From Caldilineales bacterium (GTDB lineage Bacteria; Chloroflexota; Anaerolineae; JAAEKA01), in NCBI GenBank assembly GCA_025055015.1, contig JANWYQ010000175.1, positions 1-48,081 on the forward strand: a DNA stretch of 48,081 bases. Direction: 5' to 3'. Shown one piece after another: positions 38,717 through 47,854 of this stretch. Made by a program: the position numbers and the translations under genes. The number at the start of each line of letters is the position of its first letter. Within the stretch, counting starts at the first letter, position 1. The notes beneath the pieces were generated by a model. That model saw only the letters and a program-made list of their open reading frames with translations. It made no database searches and was not told the origin of the DNA.

Positions 38717-40000
38717 ATGAAGAAGTCCATCGTTCTGCTGTCGCTGTTGCTGGTCATGGCCGTCATCCTGACGGCATGCCCTGCCGCACCTCAGCAGCCG
38801 CAGCAGCAAGCTCAGCAGCCTGCTGCCGGCCAGTGTCCTGCCTGTACCGACCCCAAGGGGTGCGTGACCATCGGCAAGGACGAGCCCATCCGCATCGCCT
38901 GGATGTTCGTGGTCGAGGGTCCCGACGCCTCCCTGGGCACCGACACCAAGCGCGGCGTGGAGATCGCGAAGGATGATCGTCCCACCATCGCCGGCCACCC
39001 CGTGGAGCTGATCGGCGAGAACGAGGGCTGCAACGCCGAGGGCGGCCAGGCGGCCGGCACCAAGATCTCGTCCGACCCGAAGGTCGTGGCAGCCGTGGGC
39101 ACCAACTGCTCCTCGGCGGCGCGCGCAGCGATCCCGCTGATGTGCGGCGCCGGCATCCCCATGGTCTCGCCCTCCAACACCGCGCCTGACCTGACCGCCG
39201 AGGACCGGCCGGCCGAGTACTGGTGCTACATGCGCACGGCCCACAACGACCGGGTGCAGGGCGCGGCCATGGCCAAGTACGCCTACGAGAAGGGCTTCCG
39301 CAACGCGGCCACCATCCACGACGGCAGCCTCTACGCCGACAAGCTGCAGCAGGTGTTCGCCGAGGAGTTCAAGAAGTTGGGCGGCAACATCGTGGCTCAG
39401 GAGGCCACCGATCCCAACGAGACCAACATGGGCCCGATGCTGACCCGCATCGCGGCGGCCAAGCCCGACTTCATCTACCTGCCCATCTTCATCGCGGCGG
39501 GCGGCCAGGTGACCTCCCAGGCCAAGCAGAACCCCGACCTGGCCAACGTGCAGCTGGCGGGCGCCGACGGTATCTTCTCCCCCGACTTCCTGAAGGCGGC
39601 CGGCGACGCGGCCAAGGGCTTCCTCTGGTCCAGCCCTGACTTCACCGCCTTCGGCAGCGGCTACGCCGACTTCCTGAAGAAGCACGAGGCGAAGTACGGC
39701 GAGAAGGTGCTGGCCCCGTTCCACGCCCATGCCTACGACGCCTACAACCTGATCGCCAACGCCATCGAGAAGGTGGCGGTGGACTGCGGCGGCGGCGTCA
39801 TCCAGATCCCGCGCCAGGCGCTGCGCGACGCCATGATCAGCACCAAGGACATGAAGGGCCTGACCGGCAACCTCACCTGCACCCCCACCGGCGACTGCGC
39901 CGATCCGAAGATCGCCGTGTACGAGGGCGTGAGCGCCGATCCGGCCACCTGGAATCCGGGCGCTGACGCCAACAGCAACCCGCGCAAGATCTGGCCGTAA
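38717..40000 (+). CDS. livK: Branched-chain amino-acid-type ABC transporter substrate-binding lipoprotein
   Basis: 427 residues. Signal MKKSIVLLSLLLVMAVILTAC with lipobox LTAC (Cys21), so it is a membrane-anchored lipoprotein. A Gln/Pro/Ala-rich linker (22-38) is followed by a periplasmic-binding type I fold: IRIAWMFVVEGPDASLGTDTKRGVEIA, VELIGENEGCNAEGGQAAGTKI, VGTNCSSAARAAIPLMCGAGIPMVSPSNTAP, and AYDAYNLIANAIEKVA. Extra cysteines (Cys40, Cys43, Cys49 and later ones) suggest disulfides. The family binds Leu/Ile/Val, amides or urea, so the true ligand is unknown. First gene of livKHMGF, with a terminator straight after it. Confidence 0.92.
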   Translation: MKKSIVLLSLLLVMAVILTACPAAPQQPQQQAQQPAAGQCPACTDPKGCVTIGKDEPIRIAWMFVVEGPDASLGTDTKRGVEIAKDDRPTIAGHPVELIGENEGCNAEGGQAAGTKISSDPKVVAAVGTNCSSAARAAIPLMCGAGIPMVSPSNTAPDLTAEDRPAEYWCYMRTAHNDRVQGAAMAKYAYEKGFRNAATIHDGSLYADKLQQVFAEEFKKLGGNIVAQEATDPNETNMGPMLTRIAAAKPDFIYLPIFIAAGGQVTSQAKQNPDLANVQLAGADGIFSPDFLKAAGDAAKGFLWSSPDFTAFGSGYADFLKKHEAKYGEKVLAPFHAHAYDAYNLIANAIEKVAVDCGGGVIQIPRQALRDAMISTKDMKGLTGNLTCTPTGDCADPKIAVYEGVSADPATWNPGADANSNPRKIWP

Positions 40001-40012
40001 TCGGTCTGCGTG

Positions 40013-40048
40013 AGCGGCCCCGCGCGCCTGCGCGGGGCCGCTTTTTTT
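40013..40048 (+). terminator. Intrinsic terminator between livK and livH
   Basis: AGCGGCCCCGCGC (40013-40025) pairs perfectly with GCGCGGGGCCGCT (40030-40042) around a 4-base loop, then seven Ts (40042-40048). It lies 13 bases after the livK stop and inside the operon, so it should cut transcription of the permease genes relative to the binding protein. Confidence 0.9.
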
Positions 40049-40102
40049 CGGCGGTCGCCACAGCCGGCGACCAGACCGCTACGGGCTTTCTGGAGCCTCG
40101 CT

Positions 40103-41164
40103 ATGCTGCAAAACCTTCGTAGGCGCCTTTCTGCCACCACTGTTGTCATGTGGATTATCGGCCTGCTGCTGCTGGCCATGGTGTTCTGGGGATCGTTCCA
40201 GACCCTGGTCTCCGGCAAGTACAGCGGCCGCGTGTGGCTCGATCTGATCGTCTTCGGCATTGCCCAGGGCTCGGTCTATGCCCTCATCGCGCTAGGCTAC
40301 ACCATGGTGTACGGCATCCTGCGCATGATCAACTTCGCCCACGGCGAGGTGTTCATGTCAGGCGCTTACATGGGGTACTTCGTGGCCACCGCTTTGGAGA
40401 ACCGGGGGACCCTGGACAGCAACCTGCTTCTCTCCCTGGTCTTGATCGTGCTGGGAGCCGTAGTGACCAGCGTGACCATCGCCGTGCTGCTGGAGCGGAT
40501 CGCCTACCGGCCGTTGCGGCGAGCGCCCCGGTTGGTGCCCCTGATCACCGCCATTGGCGCCTCGTTCTTCCTGCAGTACACCTTCCGCGGCTTCTTTGGC
40601 TCCGGCGTCAAGGGGTACCCGGAGGCGGAGGGGCTGAAGGGCACCATCACCCTCTTCGGCTTGCAACTGCTTAAGACGCAGGTGCTGGTGATTGTGGCAG
40701 CTATCATCCTGTTGATTGCCCTCTATACCTTCGTCCAGCGGACCAAGACGGGCAAGGCGATGCGGGCGGTTTCGGAGGACAAAGACGCCGCGGCGCTGAT
40801 GGGGATCAACGTGGACCGCATCATCGTGACGACTTTCATCGTGGGCGGATCCCTGGCAGGCGCAGCAGGTGTGCTCTACTCCATGCTGTTTCGGCAGGTC
40901 TACTTCCTGACCGGCTTCATCCCCGGGCTCAAAGCCTTCACCGCCGCGGTCTTGGGCGGCATCGGCAACATCGCCGGCGCCACGATGGGTGGTCTCTTCC
41001 TGGGCGTGGCCGAGTCCCTCTTCCCCAACCTGGTGCTGGACGGCTTAGGTATCCCGGCGCCCTATCAGCTGAAGGACGCTCTGGCCTTCCTGCTGCTGGT
41101 GCTGGTGCTGATCTTCCGGCCCACCGGCATCTTGGGCGAGCGCCTGGCAACCAAGAAAGCGTGA
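40103..41164 (+). CDS. livH: Branched-chain amino-acid-type ABC transporter permease LivH
   Basis: 353 residues from ATG 40103 with GGAG nine bases upstream; the frame stays open upstream only through the livK terminator. Several membrane helices; family segments GIAQGSVYALIALGYTMVYGILRMINFAHGEVFM, ERIAYRPLRRAPRLVPLITAIGASFFLQ, the cytoplasmic loop RTKTGKAMRAVSEDKDAAALMGINVDRII (contact with the ATPases) and FIPGLKAFTAAVLGGIGNIAGATMGG. Forms the inner-membrane channel with LivM. Confidence 0.95.
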   Translation: MLQNLRRRLSATTVVMWIIGLLLLAMVFWGSFQTLVSGKYSGRVWLDLIVFGIAQGSVYALIALGYTMVYGILRMINFAHGEVFMSGAYMGYFVATALENRGTLDSNLLLSLVLIVLGAVVTSVTIAVLLERIAYRPLRRAPRLVPLITAIGASFFLQYTFRGFFGSGVKGYPEAEGLKGTITLFGLQLLKTQVLVIVAAIILLIALYTFVQRTKTGKAMRAVSEDKDAAALMGINVDRIIVTTFIVGGSLAGAAGVLYSMLFRQVYFLTGFIPGLKAFTAAVLGGIGNIAGATMGGLFLGVAESLFPNLVLDGLGIPAPYQLKDALAFLLLVLVLIFRPTGILGERLATKKA

Positions 41165-41173
41165 GGTGCGCGC

Positions 41174-42820
41174 ATGACGGCAACCACCCTAAGCCGAACC
41201 GCTGAGAAGGAAACCACCCTGCACTGGTCTAGAGTGGTCGGGACCGGCCTGATCGGTGGCGTGGTGGCCATCTACGTGGGGCTGGTGGGCATGATCGAGG
41301 CCCTCGCCGGCCGTGTGGTGATCACCGGCCTGTTGACCACCGGCCAGGTCATCCTGCTGGGCGTCTACCTGCTGATGAGCTACCAGGCGGCGCAGAAGCT
41401 CACCGGCGCAGACGCCAAGGCAGGTCCGCTGTCCGTGGTGGCCGGCGCGCTGGCGGGTCTCATCATCAGCATCATGTTGGCCCTGTTGGTGGTGATCGGC
41501 CAACAGATCAACCTGCGGGCCATGTTCATCAATGCCTCCCCGCGGCTGTGGGAGCTGCTGACCCTAGGGCGCGGGGTGCCGACCGGGTTAGTGCTGTTGA
41601 TGGCCTTGGGCGCGGTACTGGGCGCGCTGGCCGGCGGGCTGGCCCTGCTGCCTTCCCGCCTTCGCCGCGCCGTGAGCCTGGGCCTGGTGGCTGTGCCGAT
41701 CGTTTCGATCCTGAACACCGCCCTGTTTGCGGGCCGCGGGGTGTCGGCCCTGGGTGCGCTGTTGATCTTCGCCTTTTTCACGGCCATCAGCTACGGCTGG
41801 AGCTCCGTGGGCGGCCAGGCTCGCGAGCGCGTGGCCGCCTTGCCCTCCGGCCAGCAACGCCTGCTCAAGATGATCGGGTGGTCGGCCGTGGCCCTGGGGG
41901 CGCTGGCCTTGCCCCTCCTGGGCCCCTATCCCTCCGAGATCATTGACACGGTGGGCATCTACGTGCTGATGGGCCTGGGCTTGAACATCGTGGTGGGCTT
42001 CGCCGGCCTGCTGGACCTGGGGTACGTAGCCTTCTTCGCCCTGGGCGCCTACACCATCGGCATCCTCACGTCGCCGGAGATCACCTGGCTCCCTCTCCAT
42101 CTCACGTGGTGGGAGGCGTTGCCCATTGCCATCCTGGTGGGCGTGATCTCGGGCACTCTGCTGGGCATCCCCGTGCTGCAGATGCGCGGGGACTACCTGG
42201 CCATCGTCACCCTGGGCTTCGGCGAGATCATCCGCCTGATCTTCCTCTCCGACTGGCTGAAGCCGCTGGTGGGCGGCTCCAACGGCATCACCCGCATCCC
42301 GCGCGCGGTGCCTCCCCCGCAAGGCTTCTCCGACCAGCAGGTGCTCTGGTACATCGTTCTGGCGGGCATCGTGGTGGCAGCCTACATCGCCACGCGGCTC
42401 AAGTACTCTCGCATCGGCCGCAACTGGATGGCCATGCGCGAGGACGAGGACGTGGCCCAGGCCATGGGCATTGACCTGGTGAAGACCAAGCTGCTGGCCT
42501 TTGCCACCGGCGCGGCCCTGTCCGCTGTGGGCGGCGCCATCTTCGCTACCAAGCTGACGTCCATCTACCCCCACAGCTTCAACCTGCTGGTGTCCATCAA
42601 CGTGCTGGCGGTGATCATCGTGGGCGGCATGGGCAGCATCCCCGGCGTGCTGGTAGGCGCGCTGGCCTTGGTCGGCCTGCCGGAGCTGCTGCGCGAGTTC
42701 GCCGAGTACCGCCTGCTGGTCTATGGCGCGGTGCTGGTGTTCATGATGCTCAAGCGGCCGGAGGGCTTGCTGCCTGAGGCGCGGCGCAAGCTGGAGCTGC
42801 ACGAGGGCGAGGAGGTTTAG
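41174..42820 (+). CDS. livM: Branched-chain amino-acid-type ABC transporter permease LivM, N-terminally extended
   Basis: 548 residues, well above the ~300-420 usual for LivM. The C-terminal ~300 residues are the standard permease: YVLMGLGLNIVVGFAGLLDLGYVAFFALGAYT, LRGDYLAI-type MRGDYLAIVTLGFGEIIRLI, the coupling loop KYSRIGRNWMAMREDEDVAQAMGIDLVKTKLLAFA and VIIVGGMGSIPGVLVGA. The first ~240 residues add about six membrane helices in Ala/Gly/Leu-rich segments with no recognised motif. It starts ten bases after livH, with GAGGTG before ATG. Confidence 0.93.
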   Translation: MTATTLSRTAEKETTLHWSRVVGTGLIGGVVAIYVGLVGMIEALAGRVVITGLLTTGQVILLGVYLLMSYQAAQKLTGADAKAGPLSVVAGALAGLIISIMLALLVVIGQQINLRAMFINASPRLWELLTLGRGVPTGLVLLMALGAVLGALAGGLALLPSRLRRAVSLGLVAVPIVSILNTALFAGRGVSALGALLIFAFFTAISYGWSSVGGQARERVAALPSGQQRLLKMIGWSAVALGALALPLLGPYPSEIIDTVGIYVLMGLGLNIVVGFAGLLDLGYVAFFALGAYTIGILTSPEITWLPLHLTWWEALPIAILVGVISGTLLGIPVLQMRGDYLAIVTLGFGEIIRLIFLSDWLKPLVGGSNGITRIPRAVPPPQGFSDQQVLWYIVLAGIVVAAYIATRLKYSRIGRNWMAMREDEDVAQAMGIDLVKTKLLAFATGAALSAVGGAIFATKLTSIYPHSFNLLVSINVLAVIIVGGMGSIPGVLVGALALVGLPELLREFAEYRLLVYGAVLVFMMLKRPEGLLPEARRKLELHEGEEV

Positions 42821-42826
42821 CGACCT

Positions 42827-43618
42827 ATGGCGCCAATCCTGGAAGCTCACCGCGTCACCAAGCGCTTCGGCGGCCTGACCGCGGTCAGCAAGTTCGATGT
42901 GACCATCGAGGAGCAGTCCATCCACAGCATCATCGGCCCCAACGGCGCGGGCAAGACCACCTTCTTCAACTGCGTGACCGGCTTCTACCGCCCCGAGGAG
43001 GGGAGCATCCTCTTCCAGGGAAAGCGCATTGACGGCATGGCGCCGGACCGCATCACCCGCAGCGGCATCGCCCGCACCTACCAGAACATCCGCCTGTTCT
43101 CCAACATGACGGTGATCGAGAACGTCATGGTGGGATACCAAGGCCACCTGAAGTCGGGGTGGTTCGGCGCAGTGGCGCGCACCAAGCGGCAGCGGGAGGA
43201 GGAGAAGCGCGCCGTCGAGGAGGGCCGCCGGCTGTTGAGCTTCGTGGGCTTGGCCGGCCGCGGGGACCTGCTGGCCAAGAACCTGCCCTACGGCGACCAG
43301 CGCCGCTTGGAGATCGCGCGCGCCCTGGCCATCGGGCCGCGGCTGTTGCTGTTGGACGAGCCGGCAGCCGGCATGAACCCGGTGGAGACGCAAGACCTCA
43401 TGAACTTCATCCGCCGGCTGCGGGACGAGCTCAAGATCACCATCCTGCTCATCGAGCACCACATGCAGGTGGTGATGGGCATCTCCGACATCGTCACCGT
43501 CATGGACTTCGGCGAGAAGATCGCCGAGGGCACGCCCAGGGAGGTGCAAACCAACCCGCGGGTGATCGAGGCCTACCTGGGCCGAGGGGCAGTGGAACAT
43601 GGCGTTGTTGCAAGTTGA
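42827..43618 (+). CDS. livG: Branched-chain amino-acid-type ABC transporter ATPase LivG
   Basis: 263 residues. P-loop GPNGAGKTTFFN, Q-loop RTYQNIRLF, the LivG-typical insertion between them and the signature, Walker B RLLLLDEPAAGMNPVE, and switch His in LIEHHMQVVMGISD. The signature motif is written LPYGDQRRLEIARAL, with YGDQ in place of SGGQ; YGxQ is common in LivG. It starts six bases after livM, whose last codons contain the GGAGG ribosome site. Pairs with LivF. Confidence 0.95.
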   Translation: MAPILEAHRVTKRFGGLTAVSKFDVTIEEQSIHSIIGPNGAGKTTFFNCVTGFYRPEEGSILFQGKRIDGMAPDRITRSGIARTYQNIRLFSNMTVIENVMVGYQGHLKSGWFGAVARTKRQREEEKRAVEEGRRLLSFVGLAGRGDLLAKNLPYGDQRRLEIARALAIGPRLLLLDEPAAGMNPVETQDLMNFIRRLRDELKITILLIEHHMQVVMGISDIVTVMDFGEKIAEGTPREVQTNPRVIEAYLGRGAVEHGVVAS

Positions 43619-44312
43619 CGATATCCACACCTACTACGGCGCCATCCACGCGCTGAAGGGGATCTCGATCCACGTGGACAAGGGCGAGATCGTCACCCTG
43701 ATCGGCGCCAACGGCGCGGGCAAGAGCACCACCCTGAACACCATCTGCGGCGTGGTGCACCCCCGCCACGGCACCATCACCCTGGAGGGCGAGGAGATCC
43801 ACCGCCTGCCCGCGCACGAGATCGTGATGCGCGGGGTGGCCCAGGCGCCGGAGGGGCGCCGCGTCTTCGGCCGCCTCACCGTGGCCGAGAACTTGGAGAT
43901 GGGCGCGTTCACCCGCAAGGACAAGGAAGGCATCAAGCGGGACCTGGAGCGGGTATACGCCCTCTTCCCTCGCCTGAAGGAACGTCAGAAGCAGTTGGCC
44001 GGCACCCTCTCCGGCGGCGAGCAGCAGATGTTGGCCATTGGCCGCGCGCTGATGGCCAACCCGCGGCTCCTGTTGCTGGACGAGCCCTCCATGGGCCTGG
44101 CGCCTATCCTGGTGGACCTGATCTTCGACACCATCAAGGAGATCAACGCCCAGGGCACCACGGTGTTGCTGGTGGAGCAGAACGCGCTGATGGCCCTCTC
44201 CATCGCCCATCGCGCCTACGTGCTGGAGACGGGCAACATCGTCCTCAGCGGCACCGGCAAGGAGCTGTTGAACAACCCCGAGGTGATGAAGGCATACCTG
44301 GGCGTGGAATGA
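43599..44312 (+). CDS. livF: Branched-chain amino-acid-type ABC transporter ATPase LivF
   Basis: 237 residues, the normal size. P-loop GANGAGKSTT, VAQAPEGRRVFGRLTVAENLEMG, signature LSGGEQQMLAIGRALMA, Walker B LLLLDEPSMGLAP, and LLVEQNALMALSIAHRAYVLETG. Its ATG (43599) lies within the last codons of livG, a 20-base overlap that suggests coupled translation of the two ATPases. Confidence 0.96.
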   Translation: MALLQVDDIHTYYGAIHALKGISIHVDKGEIVTLIGANGAGKSTTLNTICGVVHPRHGTITLEGEEIHRLPAHEIVMRGVAQAPEGRRVFGRLTVAENLEMGAFTRKDKEGIKRDLERVYALFPRLKERQKQLAGTLSGGEQQMLAIGRALMANPRLLLLDEPSMGLAPILVDLIFDTIKEINAQGTTVLLVEQNALMALSIAHRAYVLETGNIVLSGTGKELLNNPEVMKAYLGVE

Positions 44313-44358
44313 AGGAACAGAGGGAGAGGACGGCGATGAGGGAAGAGAGGCGAGGGGC

Positions 44359-45261
44359 ATGGAGCTGGTGGCTCTGACAGCCCACGCGTACCACCTGCGG
44401 GCCGGCGCCAACGCCGGCCTTTTGGTGCAGGGCGGCCGTGGCCTGCTGGTGGACACGGGGCTGGACCGGGACGCAGCGCGGCGCATCCTGAAGCACACGG
44501 CCGGCCTGGGGGTGGAGCTGGCCGCAGTGATCGTCACCCACGCCCACGCGGACCACTTCGGCGGCGCCGGCGAGATCCATCGCCGCACCGGCGCGGTGGT
44601 CTGGGCGCCGCCCCTGGAGGCAGCCATCGTCGAGAACCCCTTGCTGGAGCCCCTCTACCTCTTCGCCGGCGCCCAGCCGACGGCCGAGCTGCGGGGCAAG
44701 TTCATCCTGGCCCAGCCCTGCCCGGTGGGCGGACTACTAGACCCGGGGCCGATGGCCATCGCCGGCTTCGAGCTGGAGATCATCCCCATGCCCGGCCACG
44801 CCCACAACCAGATGATCGTGGGCTGGCCGGCCGAAGGGGTTTGCTTCGCCGCCGACGCGTTCTTCCCGCCCGAGGTGCTGGACAAGCACGGCATCCCCTT
44901 CTACGTGGACGTGGACCAGGCGCTGGCCAGCCTAGAGGCGCTGGCGCGGCTGCCCTATCGCCTCTTTGCCCAGGGTCACGGCGACGCCTACACCGCCGAG
45001 GCCCTGCCGGAGGCCGTGGCCGTCAACGCCCAGCGCATCCGACGCGTCCGCGAGCTAACCCTGGCCGCCCTGGAACGGCCGTGCACCGACGCCGAGGCGC
45101 TGGCGTACGTAGCCGACGCGCTGGGGCTCGCCATCGTCCAACCGGCCATCTACTACCTGGCCCGCACCACCGTCCACGCCTGCCTCAACTCCCTGCGCCA
45201 GGCCGGCCAGGCGGAGCTGGCGCTGGAAGGCAACCGGCTGCTGTGGCGCAGCCTCGCCTGA
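44359..45261 (+). CDS. Metallo-beta-lactamase-fold hydrolase
   Basis: 300 residues. The metal site THAHADHFGG (His61, His63, Asp65, His66) is intact, with further ligands in PMPGHAHNQ, ADAFF and AQGHGDA. A C-terminal ~80-residue helical region (RVRELTLAALERPCTDAEALAYVADAL) resembles the winged-helix-like tail of glyoxalase II/LACTB2 relatives. It starts 46 bases after livF across a purine-rich stretch with no terminator, so it may be read from the liv operon. The substrate is unknown. No signal peptide. Confidence 0.88.
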   Translation: MELVALTAHAYHLRAGANAGLLVQGGRGLLVDTGLDRDAARRILKHTAGLGVELAAVIVTHAHADHFGGAGEIHRRTGAVVWAPPLEAAIVENPLLEPLYLFAGAQPTAELRGKFILAQPCPVGGLLDPGPMAIAGFELEIIPMPGHAHNQMIVGWPAEGVCFAADAFFPPEVLDKHGIPFYVDVDQALASLEALARLPYRLFAQGHGDAYTAEALPEAVAVNAQRIRRVRELTLAALERPCTDAEALAYVADALGLAIVQPAIYYLARTTVHACLNSLRQAGQAELALEGNRLLWRSLA

Positions 45262-45348
45262 GCCTTGCCGAAAGCGGGCTTCCTCTGCGCCGACCCCCGC
45301 GCGACGAGCGCACCGAGCAACCGCCGAACCCCATCCACGCCCCAACCC

Positions 45349-45861
45349 ATGAACGTCAAGATCGTCCGCAGCGCCCGCCGCACCAAAACGGTGCAGGCCC
45401 GAGTGGTCAACGGCGAGCTGGTAGTGCAAGCGCCGGCCGCCCTTAGCGACGCGGAGCTGGCGCCCATCGTCGAGCAGCTGCAGCGTCGGCTGGAGCGCCG
45501 ACAAGCTCGCCAGGACCTCTCCTTGAGCGACGAGGACTTGGAACGCCTGGCCCAGGACCTGAACCGCCGCTACTTCAACGGCCAGCTGCGCTGGCAGTCC
45601 ATCCGCTGGGTGACCAACCAGACCAGGCGCTTCGGCAGCTGCACCCCCGGCGACGGCACCATCCGCATCTCCCACCGGGTGGCCTCCTTGCCCGCCTTCG
45701 TGCGCGCCTACGTCGTCATGCACGAGCTGGCCCACCTAAGGGAGCCGAACCACGGCCTGCGCTTCTGGAAGCTGGTGAACCGCTACCCGTTGACCGAGCG
45801 GGCGCGGGGCTACCTCATGGCCATCGGGCTCGAGGACGTGGAGGACGCGGAGGAGCCGTGA
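45349..45861 (+). CDS. YgjP/DUF45-like zinc metallopeptidase-fold protein
   Basis: 170 residues from ATG 45349 (MNVKIVRSARRTKTVQARV); the frame opens at 45265, but the added residues are a low-complexity Pro/Ser/Thr stretch. The C-terminal half has RRFGSC, ISHRVASLPAFVRAYVVMHELAHL, and REPNHGLRFW, i.e. HELAH (125-129) plus a third His at 135, the zinc site of the YgjP/WLM/SprT group. No clear ribosome site. The biological substrate is unknown. Its stop overlaps the GTG start of the next gene. Confidence 0.85.
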   Translation: MNVKIVRSARRTKTVQARVVNGELVVQAPAALSDAELAPIVEQLQRRLERRQARQDLSLSDEDLERLAQDLNRRYFNGQLRWQSIRWVTNQTRRFGSCTPGDGTIRISHRVASLPAFVRAYVVMHELAHLREPNHGLRFWKLVNRYPLTERARGYLMAIGLEDVEDAEEP

Positions 45862-46778
45862 CCGAGGCGGCCATCTACCGCTTCACGGTGGAGGGGGCTA
45901 CCGCGCCGCTGCGGCTGGACCGGGCTCTGCAGCGCCACCGGCCGACCTGGGGGCGCCGCGCGGTGCGCAGCCTGGTGGAGGGCGGCCAAGTGCGCGTCAA
46001 CGGCCGCCGCGTGACCCTGTGCTCGTGGCAGGTGCGCAACGGCGACCGCATCGAGCTGCTCAGCCTGCCGCCGGACCTGCCCCAGGGGCCCACAGCCTTC
46101 GACGACGGGTGGCTCATCGCCGAGACGCCGGAGCTGGTCGCGGTCAACAAGCCGGCCGGCCTGCTGTCGGAGCCGCCCCCGCGCCGCAAAGCCGGCAACC
46201 TGCTGGACCTAGCCGCGGCGCGCTTCGGCCCCGTCCACCTCTTCCACCGCCTGGACCGGGACACCTCAGGGGTCGTCTTGCTCACCCGCCACCCCGCTGT
46301 CAACCGCTACCTGGACGCCGCCTTCAAGGCGGGGACGGTGGCGAAGGAGTACCTGGCCGTGGTGGAGGCTGCCCAGGACCTGCCGCCGGAGGGCGTGATC
46401 CGCCTGCCCATCGGTCCCCACCCCACCCGCCGCGACATGATGGCCGTGGTCCCCTCCGGCGGCCGCCGCGCGGTCACCCGCTTTCAGGTGGTCCACGGGG
46501 AGGGGGAGCGCCGGTGGGTGCGGCTGTGGCCGGAGACCGGGCGAACCCACCAGCTCAGGGTGCACCTGGCCCATCTGGCGGCACCCATCGCCGGAGATCG
46601 GCTGTACAACCCGGACTGGAGGCGCTTTCCGCGCCTGATGCTCCACGCGCTGCGCCTCACCTTGCCGGCCGACGCCCCCTTTTCGCCCCGCGCCTTCACG
46701 GCCCCGCTGCCGGCGGACTTCGCCATGCCGGCCGATCGCGCGGCGGCCGCCGAATTGGCCAAGGCTCTGCTGCTCTGA
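45858..46778 (+). CDS. RluA-family pseudouridine synthase
   Basis: 306 residues from GTG 45858 (GTGA overlap with the previous stop at 45859-45861). An N-terminal S4 RNA-binding domain (about 17-66: LRLDRALQRHRPTWGRRAVRSLVEGGQVRVNGR) precedes the synthase core: VAVNKPAGLL, catalytic Asp133 in HRLDRDTSGVVLLTRHP, KEYLAVV, TRFQVV and GRTHQLRVHLAHLAAPIAGDRLY. The rRNA or tRNA target cannot be told (RluA, RluC or RluD-like). Confidence 0.92.
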   Translation: MTEAAIYRFTVEGATAPLRLDRALQRHRPTWGRRAVRSLVEGGQVRVNGRRVTLCSWQVRNGDRIELLSLPPDLPQGPTAFDDGWLIAETPELVAVNKPAGLLSEPPPRRKAGNLLDLAAARFGPVHLFHRLDRDTSGVVLLTRHPAVNRYLDAAFKAGTVAKEYLAVVEAAQDLPPEGVIRLPIGPHPTRRDMMAVVPSGGRRAVTRFQVVHGEGERRWVRLWPETGRTHQLRVHLAHLAAPIAGDRLYNPDWRRFPRLMLHALRLTLPADAPFSPRAFTAPLPADFAMPADRAAAAELAKALLL

Positions 46779-46840
46779 TACAATCGGGCGCGGCGTGCGC
46801 GGAGCGCCGCCGACCAATCCGCTCCCAGGTAAGACCCGAC

Positions 46841-47854
46841 ATGCTGGATCGCAACCAGACCGCCTTCGACGACCCCTCCTCGGTCGGCAACCCCACCTCG
46901 CTGCGCGACTACGCGCTCCTGGCCGGCCGGGGGTTTCTGATGGGCTCGGCCGACGTGGTGCCCGGCGTCTCCGGCGGCACCATCGCCTTCATCACCGGCA
47001 TCTACCAGGCGCTGATCGAGGCCATCAGCGCGTTCAACGTGGCCTTCGTCCAGCGCCTGCTCCGCCTGCAGCTGCGCGAGGCCTTCGCCGGGGTGCCGTG
47101 GCGCTTCCTGTTGGCCCTGGGCACAGGCATCGCCGCGGCCATCCTCACGGTGAGCCATGGCCTCAGCTGGGCGCTGGAGCACTATCCCACCCTGGTGTGG
47201 GGCTTCTTCTTCGGCCTGGTGTCGGCCTCCATCCTGGTGGTGCGCCGCCAGGTGAAGCGGTGGACCCCGGCGCTGATCGCCACGGCCGTGCTCTTCACCG
47301 TGGGCATGTACCTGCTGGCCGGCCTCATCCCGGCCGAGCTGCCCCACACGCCGCTGATCCTCTTCCTCAGCGGCGCGCTGGCCTCCTGCGCCATGATCCT
47401 GCCCGGCATCTCCGGCGCGTTCATCCTGGTGCTGGTGGGGCAGTACCCGTATGTGCTGCAGGCCGTGGTGGATCGCCGCATCGGCGTGTTGTTTCTGGTG
47501 GCCGCCGGCGCAGCCCTGGGCCTGGCGCTGGCCTCCCGCGCGCTGAAGTGGCTCTTTCACCATTACCACGACGTGACGGTGGCCGCGCTGACCGGGCTGA
47601 TGCTGGGCTCGCTGCGCAAGGTGTGGCCCTGGAAGGTGACTACGGCGACCCAGGTGACCTCCACCGGCGAAGTGATCCCCCTGGTGCAGGCCAACGTGTT
47701 GCCCGCCGGCTGGTCGGCGGAGGTGGCGGCTACCATCGGGCTGGCTCTGCTGGGCTTTGCGCTGGTGTTGGCCGTGGAGGGCCTGGCGCAGCGGGTGCGG
47801 TCTGACCGTCGCACGGCCGTCGGCCCCGAGACCCCCCAGGTGGAGCGAGCCTAG
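46841..47854 (+). CDS. DUF368 family membrane protein (PopT-like polyprenyl-phosphate translocase)
   Basis: 337 residues from ATG 46841; the frame is open much further upstream only as a shadow of the synthase gene. Family signature DVVPGVSGGTIAFITGIYQALI near the N-terminus, and its repeat MILPGISGAFILVLVGQYPYVLQAV in the middle, with about eight to nine membrane helices. DUF368 proteins have been linked to recycling of undecaprenyl phosphate across the membrane, alongside DedA proteins, for cell-envelope synthesis. Residues LRLQLREAFAGVPWRFLLALGTGI and the tail VRSDRRTAVGPETPQ face the cytoplasm. The end overlaps the convergent ECF ATPase gene. Confidence 0.88.
   Translation: MLDRNQTAFDDPSSVGNPTSLRDYALLAGRGFLMGSADVVPGVSGGTIAFITGIYQALIEAISAFNVAFVQRLLRLQLREAFAGVPWRFLLALGTGIAAAILTVSHGLSWALEHYPTLVWGFFFGLVSASILVVRRQVKRWTPALIATAVLFTVGMYLLAGLIPAELPHTPLILFLSGALASCAMILPGISGAFILVLVGQYPYVLQAVVDRRIGVLFLVAAGAALGLALASRALKWLFHHYHDVTVAALTGLMLGSLRKVWPWKVTTATQVTSTGEVIPLVQANVLPAGWSAEVAATIGLALLGFALVLAVEGLAQRVRSDRRTAVGPETPQVERA

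Noticed and set aside
46019-46840. Upstream 274 codons of the DUF368 open frame
   Set aside because: They overlap the pseudouridine synthase gene in another frame and are low in hydrophobic content. The DUF368 family start fits ATG 46841.
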